Positions 33,272 through 41,203 of a stretch of DNA of 64,000 nt are shown here, piece by piece. The number at the start of each line of letters is the position of its first letter. Positions within the stretch are counted from its first letter, which is position 1. The notes under the pieces were generated by a model, which was not told where the DNA came from, made no database searches, and saw only the letters and a program-made list of their open reading frames with translations. Where the stretch lies: positions 1 to 64,000 of the forward strand of contig JADZFN010000035.1 of the NCBI GenBank assembly GCA_020849895.1. Direction: 5' to 3'. Position numbers and translations under genes: made by a program. This DNA comes from Verrucomicrobiia bacterium (GTDB lineage: Bacteria > Verrucomicrobiota > Verrucomicrobiia > JABWAM01).

Positions 33272-34689
33272 GAGGGTTTGCGTTCGGAGGCCTTTCTCTT
33301 CCTCCACCACTCGCGGAAGCTTTCAGGGGCGAGCGTGGGCGCGGCGCGCCGGGCGGTCCAGGCGCGCGCGGGATCCAGGAGCGAGCCTTCGACACCCAAG
33401 AGGCGGGAGAGGCGCTGGGCGATGCGTCCTGCGCGGGCGGCAAGCTCGTACGCGAACGGGCTGCGCATCGCCCAAGCCCAGAAACGGAAAGCGATCCATT
33501 CAACGGCGCCGACGTGACCCGCGTCCACCGCGTTGCGGCGATTACGGAGCAGATGCTGGTGGAGGTCAATGTGGACCGGACAGACTTCGCTGCACGCGCC
33601 GCAAAGGGAAGACGCGTAGGAAAGGTGTTTCCACTCGCGCAGCCCGCGGAAGTGCGGCGTGATCACCGAACCGATCGGTCCCTGATAGGTCGTGTCGTAG
33701 GAAAAACCGCCCACACCCTTGAAGACCGGGCAGACGTTGAGGCACGCGCCGCAGCGGATGCAGTGGAGCGCCTCGCGCTGCTCGGCGTCGGCGAGGAGTC
33801 GCGTGCGCCCGTTGTCGAGGAGGATCACGTGCATCTCCTCAGGGCCGTCGGTTTCGCCCTGCTGGCGCGGCCCGCCGAGGAGCGTGTTGTAGCCGGTGAG
33901 TTGCTGGCCCGTTCCCGAGACGGCGAGCATCGGCAGGAAACCGGCGAGATCTTCGAGCCGGGGCACCACCTTCTCGAGGCCCGCCACCGCGATGTGGACG
34001 CGCGGGAGCGTCGAGACGAGGCGGGCGTTGCCCTCGTTTTCCGTGATCGCGATCATTCCCGTTTCCGCCACGAGGAAATTGGCGCCCGTGACGCCCACGT
34101 CGGCGGCGAGAAACACCTCGCGGAGGACGCGCCGCGCGGTTTTCGTCAGGTCTTCGGCAGTGGCGTCGCGCGGGGCGCCGAGCTTCTCGTGGAAGGTGGC
34201 GGCGATCTCCTCCTTGGTGAGCTGCATCACCGGCGTGACGATGTGGTAGGGCGGCTCGCCGCGGATCTGGGCGATATACTCGCCGAGATCGGATTCCACC
34301 ACCGCGATCCCGTGTTCTTCCAGAGCCGCGTTGAGGTGGATCTCCTCGGTGATCATGGACTTGGACTTGACCGCCTTTTGCGCGCCGGTCCGGTGGCAGA
34401 TCTCGAGGATGATTTCGCACGCCTGCGCCGCGTCCTCGGCCCAGTGCACGCGCGCGCCCCGGGCGGTCGCCCGGCGTTCGAACGTCTCGAGATGAAAGTC
34501 CAGGCGGTGGATCGCCTCCCATTTTCGCTGGTGCAACTGCCGCCGGCCCGTCGCCCAATCGAGGAAGGACGCCTTGGTTTCCGCCACTTTCGAGGTGTAA
34601 GTGGCCGTCGCCTTCAGCACCGTCGCGCGCTCGTGCGCATCGGCCATCCTTCGGCGCGATTCGGCGACAAATCGGGAGACGGAAGACAT
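33268..34689 (-). CDS. lutB: Iron-sulfur protein LutB
   Basis: Protein of 473 residues. The N-terminal LUD-like part includes KSKSMITEEIHLNAALEE and VGVTGANFLVAETGMI. Two 4Fe-4S motifs follow: CIRCGACLNVCPVF near 310-323 and CGACSEVCPVHID near 361-373. LutB passes electrons in lactate oxidation together with LutA and LutC. The start is ATG before SSVSRFVAES; the long frame further upstream is a shadow of lutA. It begins 47 bp after lutA and overlaps lutC by 4 bp. Confidence 0.92.
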   Translation of the reverse strand: MSSVSRFVAESRRRMADAHERATVLKATATYTSKVAETKASFLDWATGRRQLHQRKWEAIHRLDFHLETFERRATARGARVHWAEDAAQACEIILEICHRTGAQKAVKSKSMITEEIHLNAALEEHGIAVVESDLGEYIAQIRGEPPYHIVTPVMQLTKEEIAATFHEKLGAPRDATAEDLTKTARRVLREVFLAADVGVTGANFLVAETGMIAITENEGNARLVSTLPRVHIAVAGLEKVVPRLEDLAGFLPMLAVSGTGQQLTGYNTLLGGPRQQGETDGPEEMHVILLDNGRTRLLADAEQREALHCIRCGACLNVCPVFKGVGGFSYDTTYQGPIGSVITPHFRGLREWKHLSYASSLCGACSEVCPVHIDLHQHLLRNRRNAVDAGHVGAVEWIAFRFWAWAMRSPFAYELAARAGRIAQRLSRLLGVEGSLLDPARAWTARRAAPTLAPESFREWWRKRKASERKPS

Positions 34690-34736
34690 CGGAGGCGGGG
34701 AAAGGCGGAGGAGATTTTCGCGGAGCGGCGGGCGTT

Positions 34737-35453
34737 TCAGGTCGAGGCGAGGATTTCGGCGAGGTGGATGATCTTCGCGGACGATCCGCGCCGGGCGAGG
34801 ATGCCGGCGATCTGCATGAGGCAGCTCGAGTCTCCGCTGGCCACGTATTCGGCGCCGCTTTCCTCGATGGCGCGCGCCTTGGCTTCGCCCATCCGACAGG
34901 AGATCTCGGGAAACTTTGCGGAGAACGTGCCTCCGAAACCGCAGCACTCGTCGCTCGGCTGCATCTCAACGAACGAAAGTCCGCGGACCGCGCCGAGGAG
35001 TTTACGCGGCCCTTCGCGAATGCCGAGCTCGCGGAGGCCGTGGCATGCGTCGTGCCATGTCACCTTGCCCGGGAATCGCGCGCCGACGTCCGTGAGGCCG
35101 AGTTTTCGATGGAGAAAATCACCGAACTCCCAAGAACGCTCGGCGAGGGCGGCGGCTTCCGCTTCGCGGACGTGGCCGCGGAACAGCTCGCCGTAGTAGT
35201 TCCGCACCATCGCGGTGCACGACCCCGAGGGGGCGACGATCGCCTCCGCGCCGGCGAAAGCGTCGAGGAAGCTGCAGGCCGTGTCGCGCGCCAGGTCCCA
35301 GTGCCCCGAGTTGAACGCCGGCTGCCCACAGCACGTCTGATCTTCGGGGAAATCCACTTCGTGTCCGAGGCGCTCGAGGACGCGGACGACGCTGATCCCC
35401 ACCTTCGGATACAGTTGGTCAATAAAGCAGGGGATGAAGAGCGCGATGCGCAT
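34737..35453 (-). CDS. lutA: LutA, cysteine-rich (CCG) subunit
   Basis: Protein of 238 residues beginning MRIALFIPCFIDQLYP. Two CCG domains are visible: CCGQPAFNSGH near 41-51 and CCGFGGTFSAKFPEIS in the second half, each typical of heterodisulfide-reductase-like Fe-S binding. SCTAMVRNYY and DACHGLRELG are further family motifs. With lutB and lutC it forms the L-lactate utilisation complex; other 2-hydroxyacids are possible. It is the first gene of the run. No catabolic regulator gene is next to it. Confidence 0.92.
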   Translation of the reverse strand: MRIALFIPCFIDQLYPKVGISVVRVLERLGHEVDFPEDQTCCGQPAFNSGHWDLARDTACSFLDAFAGAEAIVAPSGSCTAMVRNYYGELFRGHVREAEAAALAERSWEFGDFLHRKLGLTDVGARFPGKVTWHDACHGLRELGIREGPRKLLGAVRGLSFVEMQPSDECCGFGGTFSAKFPEISCRMGEAKARAIEESGAEYVASGDSSCLMQIAGILARRGSSAKIIHLAEILAST

Positions 35454-35551
35454 GGAAGGCGGCGGACATCCTCTCAGGCGGCCGTGCGGGTTTCAATCCG
35501 CCAGTGGCGTCCTTGGTCTCCGCTCGATCGAGGGAACGAGAGGCCCCGTTT

Positions 35552-36817
35552 TCAGTCCTCGCGGATTCGTTGAATCCGCGCGCCGAGACCGCGGAGTTTC
35601 TCGTCAATTTGTTCGTAGCCCCGATCAATGTGATAGACGCGGCGGATTTCCGTGGCGCCGCGCGCGACGAGGCCCGCCAGGACGAGCGCCGCCGAAGCGC
35701 GGAGGTCGGACGCCATGACCGGCGCGCCGCTGAGGTGTTCCACGCCCTGGACGACTGCGGTGGTGCCTTCCATCTCGATGCGCGCGCCCATGCGTTGGAG
35801 CTCGGCGACGTGCATGAAGCGGTCGGGGAAGACGCGTTCGGTGATCACGCTCGTCCCCGGCGTCACGCACATCAACGCCATCATTTGCGCCTGGGCGTCG
35901 GTCGGAAACGCAGGGAAAGGCCCCGTGGCGAAATCGCGAGCGGCGATCGGTCCGCGCGGCCGCAGGGCGACGCGGTCGCGCTCCTCTGTCAAATCGAATC
36001 CCGAATCTCTGAGCAGGGCGATGACGGGGAGGAGATGGGCGGGCACCACGGGATGGACGGCCACCTCGCCACCGGTGATCGCGCCCGCCGCGAGAAAGGT
36101 CGCGGCTTCGATGCGGTCGGCGACCACCTCGAACTCCGCACCGTGGAGGCGTTCCGAGCCGTCCACGACGATCGTGGACGCACCGGCGCCGCTCACGCGG
36201 GCGCCCATGGCGTTGAGAAAGGCGGCGAGGTCCGCCACCTCGGGTTCGCCGGCGGCGTGCTCGATGACGGTCCGTCCGCGCGCGAGGGTGGCGGCCATCA
36301 TCACGTTGTCGGTGCCGAGCACGGTCGAGCCGTGGCGTCCCGACATGGAGACGGACGCCCCTTCGAGGCCGCGGCTTTCGGCGACGACGTAGCCCTCCTT
36401 GATTTCGAGGTGCGCGCCTAGGGCGTTGAGCCCTTTGAGATGGAGATCAATTGGACGCGGCCCAATCACGCAACCGCCCGGCACCGAGACCCGGCACCGA
36501 CGGAGGCGCCCGACCAGCGGCCCGAGCAGACAGACGGATGCCCGCATCTTCCGCACGAGGTCGTACGGTGCGGTGTCGGCCACGGAACGGGCGCGGACGC
36601 GGACCGTGTGGGGATCGAGCCGTTCCACCTCCGCGCCGAGGTGCTGGAGGAGCTGGAGCATGAAGCGCACGTCGCTCAAGTCCGGCACTCGCCGGATCAC
36701 GCAGGGATCTTCGGTGAGCAGCGTGGCCGCGAGAATCGGCAGCACCGAATTCTTCGATCCGCTGATCTTCGCCTCGCCGCGCAGAGGCACGCCTCCTTCG
36801 ATCACAATGCGATCCAT
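35552..36817 (-). CDS. murA: UDP-N-acetylglucosamine 1-carboxyvinyltransferase
   Basis: Protein of 421 residues that transfers enolpyruvate to UDP-GlcNAc, the first committed step of peptidoglycan synthesis. KISGSKNSVLPILAA holds the catalytic lysine 22 and asparagine 23, and VSVPGGCVIGPRPIDLH places the active-site cysteine at 116 (Cys115 in E. coli), the residue hit by fosfomycin. DSIDR-like PVVPAHLLP and FPTDAQAQMMAL also match. The start is ATG before DRIVIEGG. It is divergent from the TPR gene, with a promoter-like sequence in the gap. Confidence 0.95.
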   Translation of the reverse strand: MDRIVIEGGVPLRGEAKISGSKNSVLPILAATLLTEDPCVIRRVPDLSDVRFMLQLLQHLGAEVERLDPHTVRVRARSVADTAPYDLVRKMRASVCLLGPLVGRLRRCRVSVPGGCVIGPRPIDLHLKGLNALGAHLEIKEGYVVAESRGLEGASVSMSGRHGSTVLGTDNVMMAATLARGRTVIEHAAGEPEVADLAAFLNAMGARVSGAGASTIVVDGSERLHGAEFEVVADRIEAATFLAAGAITGGEVAVHPVVPAHLLPVIALLRDSGFDLTEERDRVALRPRGPIAARDFATGPFPAFPTDAQAQMMALMCVTPGTSVITERVFPDRFMHVAELQRMGARIEMEGTTAVVQGVEHLSGAPVMASDLRASAALVLAGLVARGATEIRRVYHIDRGYEQIDEKLRGLGARIQRIRED

Positions 36818-36957
36818 GGGAAAAAAGATAGCGGGCGAGGCGGAAAGGTTCAACGATTCCGCGACGCCACGGAATTGGCTCTCCTCCGTCCCTGCGGAAG
36901 CGTTTCTCGCGGAGCGCGCTTCCTTCCGGGGAGGAATTGGCGCGGCCACGACCGAGG

Positions 36958-36987
36958 TTGACGCTTCGCAAAAAGCTCTGCTAGGTT
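36958..36987 (+). promoter_or_regulatory. Weak sigma-70-like promoter before the TPR/ExbB operon
   Basis: TTGACG (36958-36963) and TAGGTT (36982-36987) are spaced 18 bp. The -35 box matches 5 of 6 bases but the -10 box only 3 of 6. The start codon follows 8 bp after the -10 box, so the transcript would be almost leaderless. Confidence 0.28.
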
Positions 36988-36995
36988 GGCGAGCG

Positions 36996-37862
36996 ATGAA
37001 GCGCGCGCAACGGCTGGCCGCAATCGCTTTGATGATGACGGGGGCGGGTTTTCAATCCGCCGACGCGCAGGACAAGGTGTTCCGCGCGACGGGAGGCGAT
37101 CCCATCGTCGGAAGGGTCGAACGCGTGGACGACGTGAAGGTGTATATCGCCCTGCCCGCCGGCATGACATCGGTGGACCGCGCCCAGGTGGCCCGCGTGG
37201 AGGTGACCCGTCCCACCGCGCTTGATGAGGCCTCGGCGGCACTCGACCAGGGGCGCGCCGGCGTCGCCGTCAAAGCCCTCGACCCGTTTATCCAGAAGTA
37301 TCGCGGCCTTCCTCAGGACTGGATCGAGGAGGCCACAGTCCGTTTCGCGGAGGCTGCCGTGGCGGCCGGCGACCTGTCAAAGGCGCGCGTGGCGTTCGCG
37401 GACTTCCAGAAGTTCTATCCGAAGAGCCGTTTCTCCGAAGCGATCCGCGCGGGAGAGGCGGAGATGTTTTATGCCGACAAGAAACCCGAGGAGGCGCTCA
37501 AGCGGTTCGAAGCGATCGTCGCGGCGCACGAGAAGGAGCTCGTTCTTTCCGACGCAGAGGCGCGCGTGCTCGGGCGCGCCTGCCTGCGCCTCGGCCAGAT
37601 CTATGCGGCGTTGAAGCAGCCCGAGAAAGCTCTCGACAGCCTGTTGCGCGTCACCACCCTGTACGATCAGGATCCCGCGACGACTGCCGAGGCGCTCCTC
37701 GAAAGCGCCGCCGCCTTCGCTGCGCTACACAATTCCGAGCGGGCGCGCATGCAGCTCGAAGAGCTCCTCCGCGATTTTCCGGATTCTGCGCTTGCCTCGA
37801 AGGCCCGCGAGAAACTCAAATCCTTCTCGGCTTCCGAAACCGCCGAACCCGGCAAGATCTGA
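36996..37862 (+). CDS. Exported TPR-like protein, first gene of the ExbB operon
   Basis: Protein of 288 residues with a signal peptide (AAIALMMTGAGFQSADA, 9-25). Residues 30-75 look like a small SH3-like beta domain (GGDPIVGRVERVDDVKVYI). The rest is TPR-like: ARVAFADFQKFYPKSRFSEA, then LGQIYAALKQPEKALDSLLR and ERARMQLEELLRDFPDSALA. It resembles CpoB/YbgF-type partners of Tol systems, but that is a loose comparison. Its stop overlaps the start of the ExbB gene by 1 bp (TGATG), so coupling is tight. It could tether the motor to the cell wall. Confidence 0.75.
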   Translation: MKRAQRLAAIALMMTGAGFQSADAQDKVFRATGGDPIVGRVERVDDVKVYIALPAGMTSVDRAQVARVEVTRPTALDEASAALDQGRAGVAVKALDPFIQKYRGLPQDWIEEATVRFAEAAVAAGDLSKARVAFADFQKFYPKSRFSEAIRAGEAEMFYADKKPEEALKRFEAIVAAHEKELVLSDAEARVLGRACLRLGQIYAALKQPEKALDSLLRVTTLYDQDPATTAEALLESAAAFAALHNSERARMQLEELLRDFPDSALASKAREKLKSFSASETAEPGKI

Positions 37863-38839
37863 TGAAAACCCATCCCTCCTCCTCCACCTCCCGCACCTCC
37901 CTCCTCATCTTCCTCCTCGTCGCCTTCGCGGGGCTTGTCCTCGCCGGCGTCGGTCTGGCGCAAGAAACCGCCGCTGCGCCGGCCGCCCCCGCCGAAGTTC
38001 AGCACGCCCGAAGCCTTTGGGACGTCATCCGCGAAGGCGGATGGATCATGTGGCCGCTGGCGTTCATCTCGATGTGGTGCCTCGCGCTCATTATCGAGTG
38101 CTCAATCCGGATCCGCTTGCCGAACTTCGCTCCGGCGGAAACCATCCGCCAGCTCAAGGCCGCGTTCGCAGAGGAGAACTATCAGCAGGCTTGGCGGGTC
38201 TGCAAAGCGAAGTCCACCTTCCTTACCAACGTGCTGCGCAACGGCCTCGAACGCCTCGGCCGAGGGCGCGCCGCCTGCGAAGCCGCCATGGCCGACCACA
38301 GCCTCAAAGAGAGCATGATTTTCCGCACCAAAGTCTCCTATCTCTCCTCGATCGGGGTCGTGTCTCCCATGGTAGGCCTCCTCGGCACGGTCACGGGCAT
38401 GATCAAGGCCTTCCACACCCTCGGCAGCGGCGGCATCGGCGACCCCTCGAAACTCGCTGCGGCCATCGGGGAAGTGCTCGTGGCCACCGCCACCGGCCTC
38501 CTGGTCGCCATCCCCGCCTTCTTTCTCTATTACTTCTTCCGCAACCGCCTTCAGTCCGTCGTGGTGCTAGCCGAAGACGTCGTCAACCAGCTCATGGTGG
38601 ACGTGAAGTACGACGAACTCCAGGGCATCAAGATGGGCGAAGCCCTCGAAACCGAACTCGCGGGAGGCGCGCCGGCCGCCACAGCGCCCGCTGCCGCCCC
38701 CCTCGCCGTCGCCGATCCGGGCAAACGCGTCAGCCAGGCGATCAGCGGCGTCACCGTGAACTGCCCGCAGTGCAACGCCTCGATCACCGCCGGCGTCCCG
38801 AAATGCGGCGCCTGTGGGAGCGAACTCCAATGGAGCTAA
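37862..38839 (+). CDS. exbB: MotA/TolQ/ExbB proton channel family protein with C-terminal zinc ribbon
   Basis: Protein of 325 residues. A hydrophobic N-terminus (LLIFLLVAFAGLVLAGVGLA) is followed by a TM helix near 60-80 and a cytoplasmic loop. GVVSPMVGLLGTVTGMIKAF and LVATATGLLVAIPAFFLYY are the classic TolQ/ExbB helices. It is a proton channel subunit that powers periplasmic work with ExbD. The tail has C301, C304, C315 and C318 (CPQCNASITAGVPKCGAC), a zinc-ribbon pattern not found in classical ExbB. Next genes are two ExbD-like proteins. Confidence 0.9.
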   Translation: MKTHPSSSTSRTSLLIFLLVAFAGLVLAGVGLAQETAAAPAAPAEVQHARSLWDVIREGGWIMWPLAFISMWCLALIIECSIRIRLPNFAPAETIRQLKAAFAEENYQQAWRVCKAKSTFLTNVLRNGLERLGRGRAACEAAMADHSLKESMIFRTKVSYLSSIGVVSPMVGLLGTVTGMIKAFHTLGSGGIGDPSKLAAAIGEVLVATATGLLVAIPAFFLYYFFRNRLQSVVVLAEDVVNQLMVDVKYDELQGIKMGEALETELAGGAPAATAPAAAPLAVADPGKRVSQAISGVTVNCPQCNASITAGVPKCGACGSELQWS

Positions 38840-38923
38840 GGGGAAACGGCGCGCGGGGAAGAACGCCCGCCTTCTGATCTCCGCCGCCCCCGTTTTTGGC
38901 TCTCCGCTCACGGTTCCCGACTC

Positions 38924-39403
38924 ATGGCCATCAAACGCGCCAGCCAAAGCGCTTTTCCGGAAGAGGAACCGGAGTTTCAAGTGGCGCCGATGATTGACGT
39001 GCTCCTCGTGCTCATGACGTTCTTCATGAGCATCACCTCGACGGAAATTCTCCGGACGAAAACCAAGCTCGATCTCGAGCTCCCCGTGGCCAGGGAGAGT
39101 AAACCGAAAGACACTGCCCCGCGCGAAATCATCATCAACGTGACGTGGGCCGCCGTCCGCCATGAAGGCTTCCTCGAAATCGAGGAGAACGTCATTGGCG
39201 TGGGCCAGCTCGCGCCTCTGATCCAGCAGCGGCGGGGGCGCGACGAAGGATTCTACCGCGCCGTGATCCGCGCCGACTCGAACGTCCCCTATTCCTTCCT
39301 CCAACAGGTCCTCTCAGCCTGCGCCGACGCGAACGTGGACAACATCACCTTTTCGGTCCTCTCGCAGGAAGCCCCGAAAGGCTACACCAAGCCCTCCCGC
39401 TGA
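38924..39403 (+). CDS. exbD: ExbD/TolR-type biopolymer transport protein 1
   Basis: Protein of 159 residues with a short cytoplasmic tail, one TM helix (PMIDVLLVLMTFFMSITS, 23-39) and a periplasmic domain. Asp25 in the helix is the proton-carrying residue of ExbD/TolR. The periplasmic domain ends ADANVDNITFSVL, like the ExbD domain end. It starts 84 bp after the ExbB gene. A second ExbD follows, as in several ExbB-ExbD-ExbD systems. Confidence 0.9.
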   Translation: MAIKRASQSAFPEEEPEFQVAPMIDVLLVLMTFFMSITSTEILRTKTKLDLELPVARESKPKDTAPREIIINVTWAAVRHEGFLEIEENVIGVGQLAPLIQQRRGRDEGFYRAVIRADSNVPYSFLQQVLSACADANVDNITFSVLSQEAPKGYTKPSR

Positions 39404-39434
39404 CGCGGACCGTTTTTTATCCGAATCCATTCCT

Positions 39435-39860
39435 ATGGCCGGCGGTGGCGAAAAATCAGACGGAGACGTGGGGTTCCAGATTGCCCCGATGATTGATCTC
39501 ATCCTCGTGCTCATGGTGTTCTTCATGACCACCGTGGCGCTGAAACAGGTCGAGAACGAACTCGGGATCACTCTCCCCGGTCAGGCGGCGATGGCCAAGA
39601 CGCAGGCGGCTTCCGTGGACCTGCGTATCGGCATTGACCCCGACGGCTCCATCAGCCTGAACGACGCGCCGATCGGCGCGCCGAACGACAAAGGTCTCGA
39701 ACAACTCCGCGCCCGCCTCAAGGAACAGGTGGACCTCTTCGGCGACAAAATCCCCGTGACGATCATCCCGCAGCCGGACGTGCCTCACCACCGGATCGTG
39801 GACGTTCTGAACGCCTGTTCCGCCGTTCAGATCAAAAACATCTCTTTCGGAGGGACGTGA
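39435..39860 (+). CDS. exbD: ExbD/TolR-type biopolymer transport protein 2
   Basis: Protein of 141 residues with the TM helix PMIDLILVLMVFFMTTVAL (18-36) and key Asp21. The periplasmic part has SISLNDAPIGAPNDKGLEQL and HHRIVDVLNACSAVQIKNISF. It differs from the first ExbD mainly in the linker and periplasmic domain, so the two may form a heterodimer in the motor. It ends 1 bp before the DUF4159 gene. Confidence 0.9.
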   Translation: MAGGGEKSDGDVGFQIAPMIDLILVLMVFFMTTVALKQVENELGITLPGQAAMAKTQAASVDLRIGIDPDGSISLNDAPIGAPNDKGLEQLRARLKEQVDLFGDKIPVTIIPQPDVPHHRIVDVLNACSAVQIKNISFGGT

Positions 39861-39861
39861 C

Positions 39862-41178
39862 ATGGCGGACTCCGACCTCGATTCGCTCTACGACACGTCG
39901 CTCAAGGCGCGCATGATCCGTTTCGCGCGGAGAGTCATCAACACGCGCTATCTGTTCATCGCGCTGATCCTGCACGTGGTCGCGTTGGCGATCTTCGGCG
40001 GCAAAGTAATCTTCGAGGCGGTCGCAGCCAAAGGGCTTTTCGAAAGCGAAGGCGAGATCTTCGTCGCCGGACCTCCGGGCGGCGGCCCGCCGCCTCCGCC
40101 TCCTCCTCCGCCCTCCGGCGAACAGTCGCTCGACATCAAGGTCCAGAAACCGACCCGGATCGTCACGCAGATCTCCACTCCGAAAGTCTCGACCGAGTTC
40201 AACCTGCCGCCACCGCAACTGCCCACCATCATGAATCCGGCGCTCGAGGTGAAGGTGGACGAAGGCGCCCGCGAGCGCCTCGCCAAGGCCGAAGCCGCCC
40301 GCTGGGGTCAAATGCGATCCTTCCACGAAGCCGGTGTCGAAGGTGGAGGCGGCAAGCGCGGCGCGACCGGTTCCAAGAGGACGACTCAGGCCAAGTTCAA
40401 GTGTTACGTGGTGCAATATCACGGCGGCGACTGGGATTCGAACTTCGGCGTCACTGACGGCACCCGTTGGTACGGCAACTGCATTTACAACCTCATGCTC
40501 CAGATCGGTCGCTGGACCCAGGGGCGGGTGAAGGCCGATCTTATCCCTCAGGCGCTGGCGCTCGGCGATTCGGAGTGGCTCGAGAAGGTGAAGCCTCCCT
40601 TCGTGTTCATGACGGGCCACAAGGATTTTCGCCTTACCGACAAGGAGGTGGAGAACCTCCGCCAGTACCTGATGCTTGGGGGGGCGCTCTGGGTGGATAA
40701 CAGTCTGCCGGGCCGCCGCAGCCGCTTCGACCTGGCGTTGCGTCGCGAGATGAAGAAGGTGCTGCCCGATCGCGATTTCGAGCCGATCGCGCCGAGTCAC
40801 CCCCTTTTCTCGAGCTACTTTCAGTTCACCGCCCCGCCGCCGGGCATGAACTTTTATGATGAACCCGTCGAAGTTGTGAAGATCGGCGGCGAGGTGGCGG
40901 TCGTCTATACCCTCAACGCGTATAGCGACCTCTGGGAGACGGGTCTGACCGACAAGGACGCGATAGACCTCGGCTTCGACTGGAGCGTGAAGAACAACCA
41001 AAGATATTATCGCAGCGGGCCGCACTTCAATCGAGGCGGATACCAGCGCGGAATTTTCTTCCGGAACAACACGCAGGAGGGAGTCGTGCGGGCCTATCAA
41101 TTCGGCATCAATATCACGATCTACCTGCTGACCCGCTTCCAGGACAAGTTCATGACCCTGCCGAGAGGAGCGGGCTGA
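39862..41178 (+). CDS. DUF4159 protein with TonB-like N-terminus
   Basis: Protein of 438 residues. A TM helix near 30-50 is followed by a glycine/proline spacer ([14 protein letters not shown], about 73-87), as in TonB. The rest from about 175 on is DUF4159-like: KCYVVQYHGGDWDSNFGV, then LALGDSEWLEKVKPPFVFMT and LRQYLMLGGALWVDN, a fold similar to glutamine-amidotransferase-like domains. A typical TonB C-terminal domain is absent. It probably is the effector moved or activated by the ExbB/ExbD channel. The start is ATG before ADSDLDSL. Confidence 0.82.
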   Translation: MADSDLDSLYDTSLKARMIRFARRVINTRYLFIALILHVVALAIFGGKVIFEAVAAKGLFESEGEIFVAGPPGGGPPPPPPPPPSGEQSLDIKVQKPTRIVTQISTPKVSTEFNLPPPQLPTIMNPALEVKVDEGARERLAKAEAARWGQMRSFHEAGVEGGGGKRGATGSKRTTQAKFKCYVVQYHGGDWDSNFGVTDGTRWYGNCIYNLMLQIGRWTQGRVKADLIPQALALGDSEWLEKVKPPFVFMTGHKDFRLTDKEVENLRQYLMLGGALWVDNSLPGRRSRFDLALRREMKKVLPDRDFEPIAPSHPLFSSYFQFTAPPPGMNFYDEPVEVVKIGGEVAVVYTLNAYSDLWETGLTDKDAIDLGFDWSVKNNQRYYRSGPHFNRGGYQRGIFFRNNTQEGVVRAYQFGINITIYLLTRFQDKFMTLPRGAG

Positions 41179-41203
41179 CCCCGCGGCCCGGTTCGCGCGC
41201 GCG

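Noticed and set aside
30954-33569. One 871-residue minus-strand protein covering the dehydrogenase and lutC
   Set aside because: The upstream part is a wrong-phase reading of lutC and the ABM gene; the dehydrogenase starts at GTG 32135.
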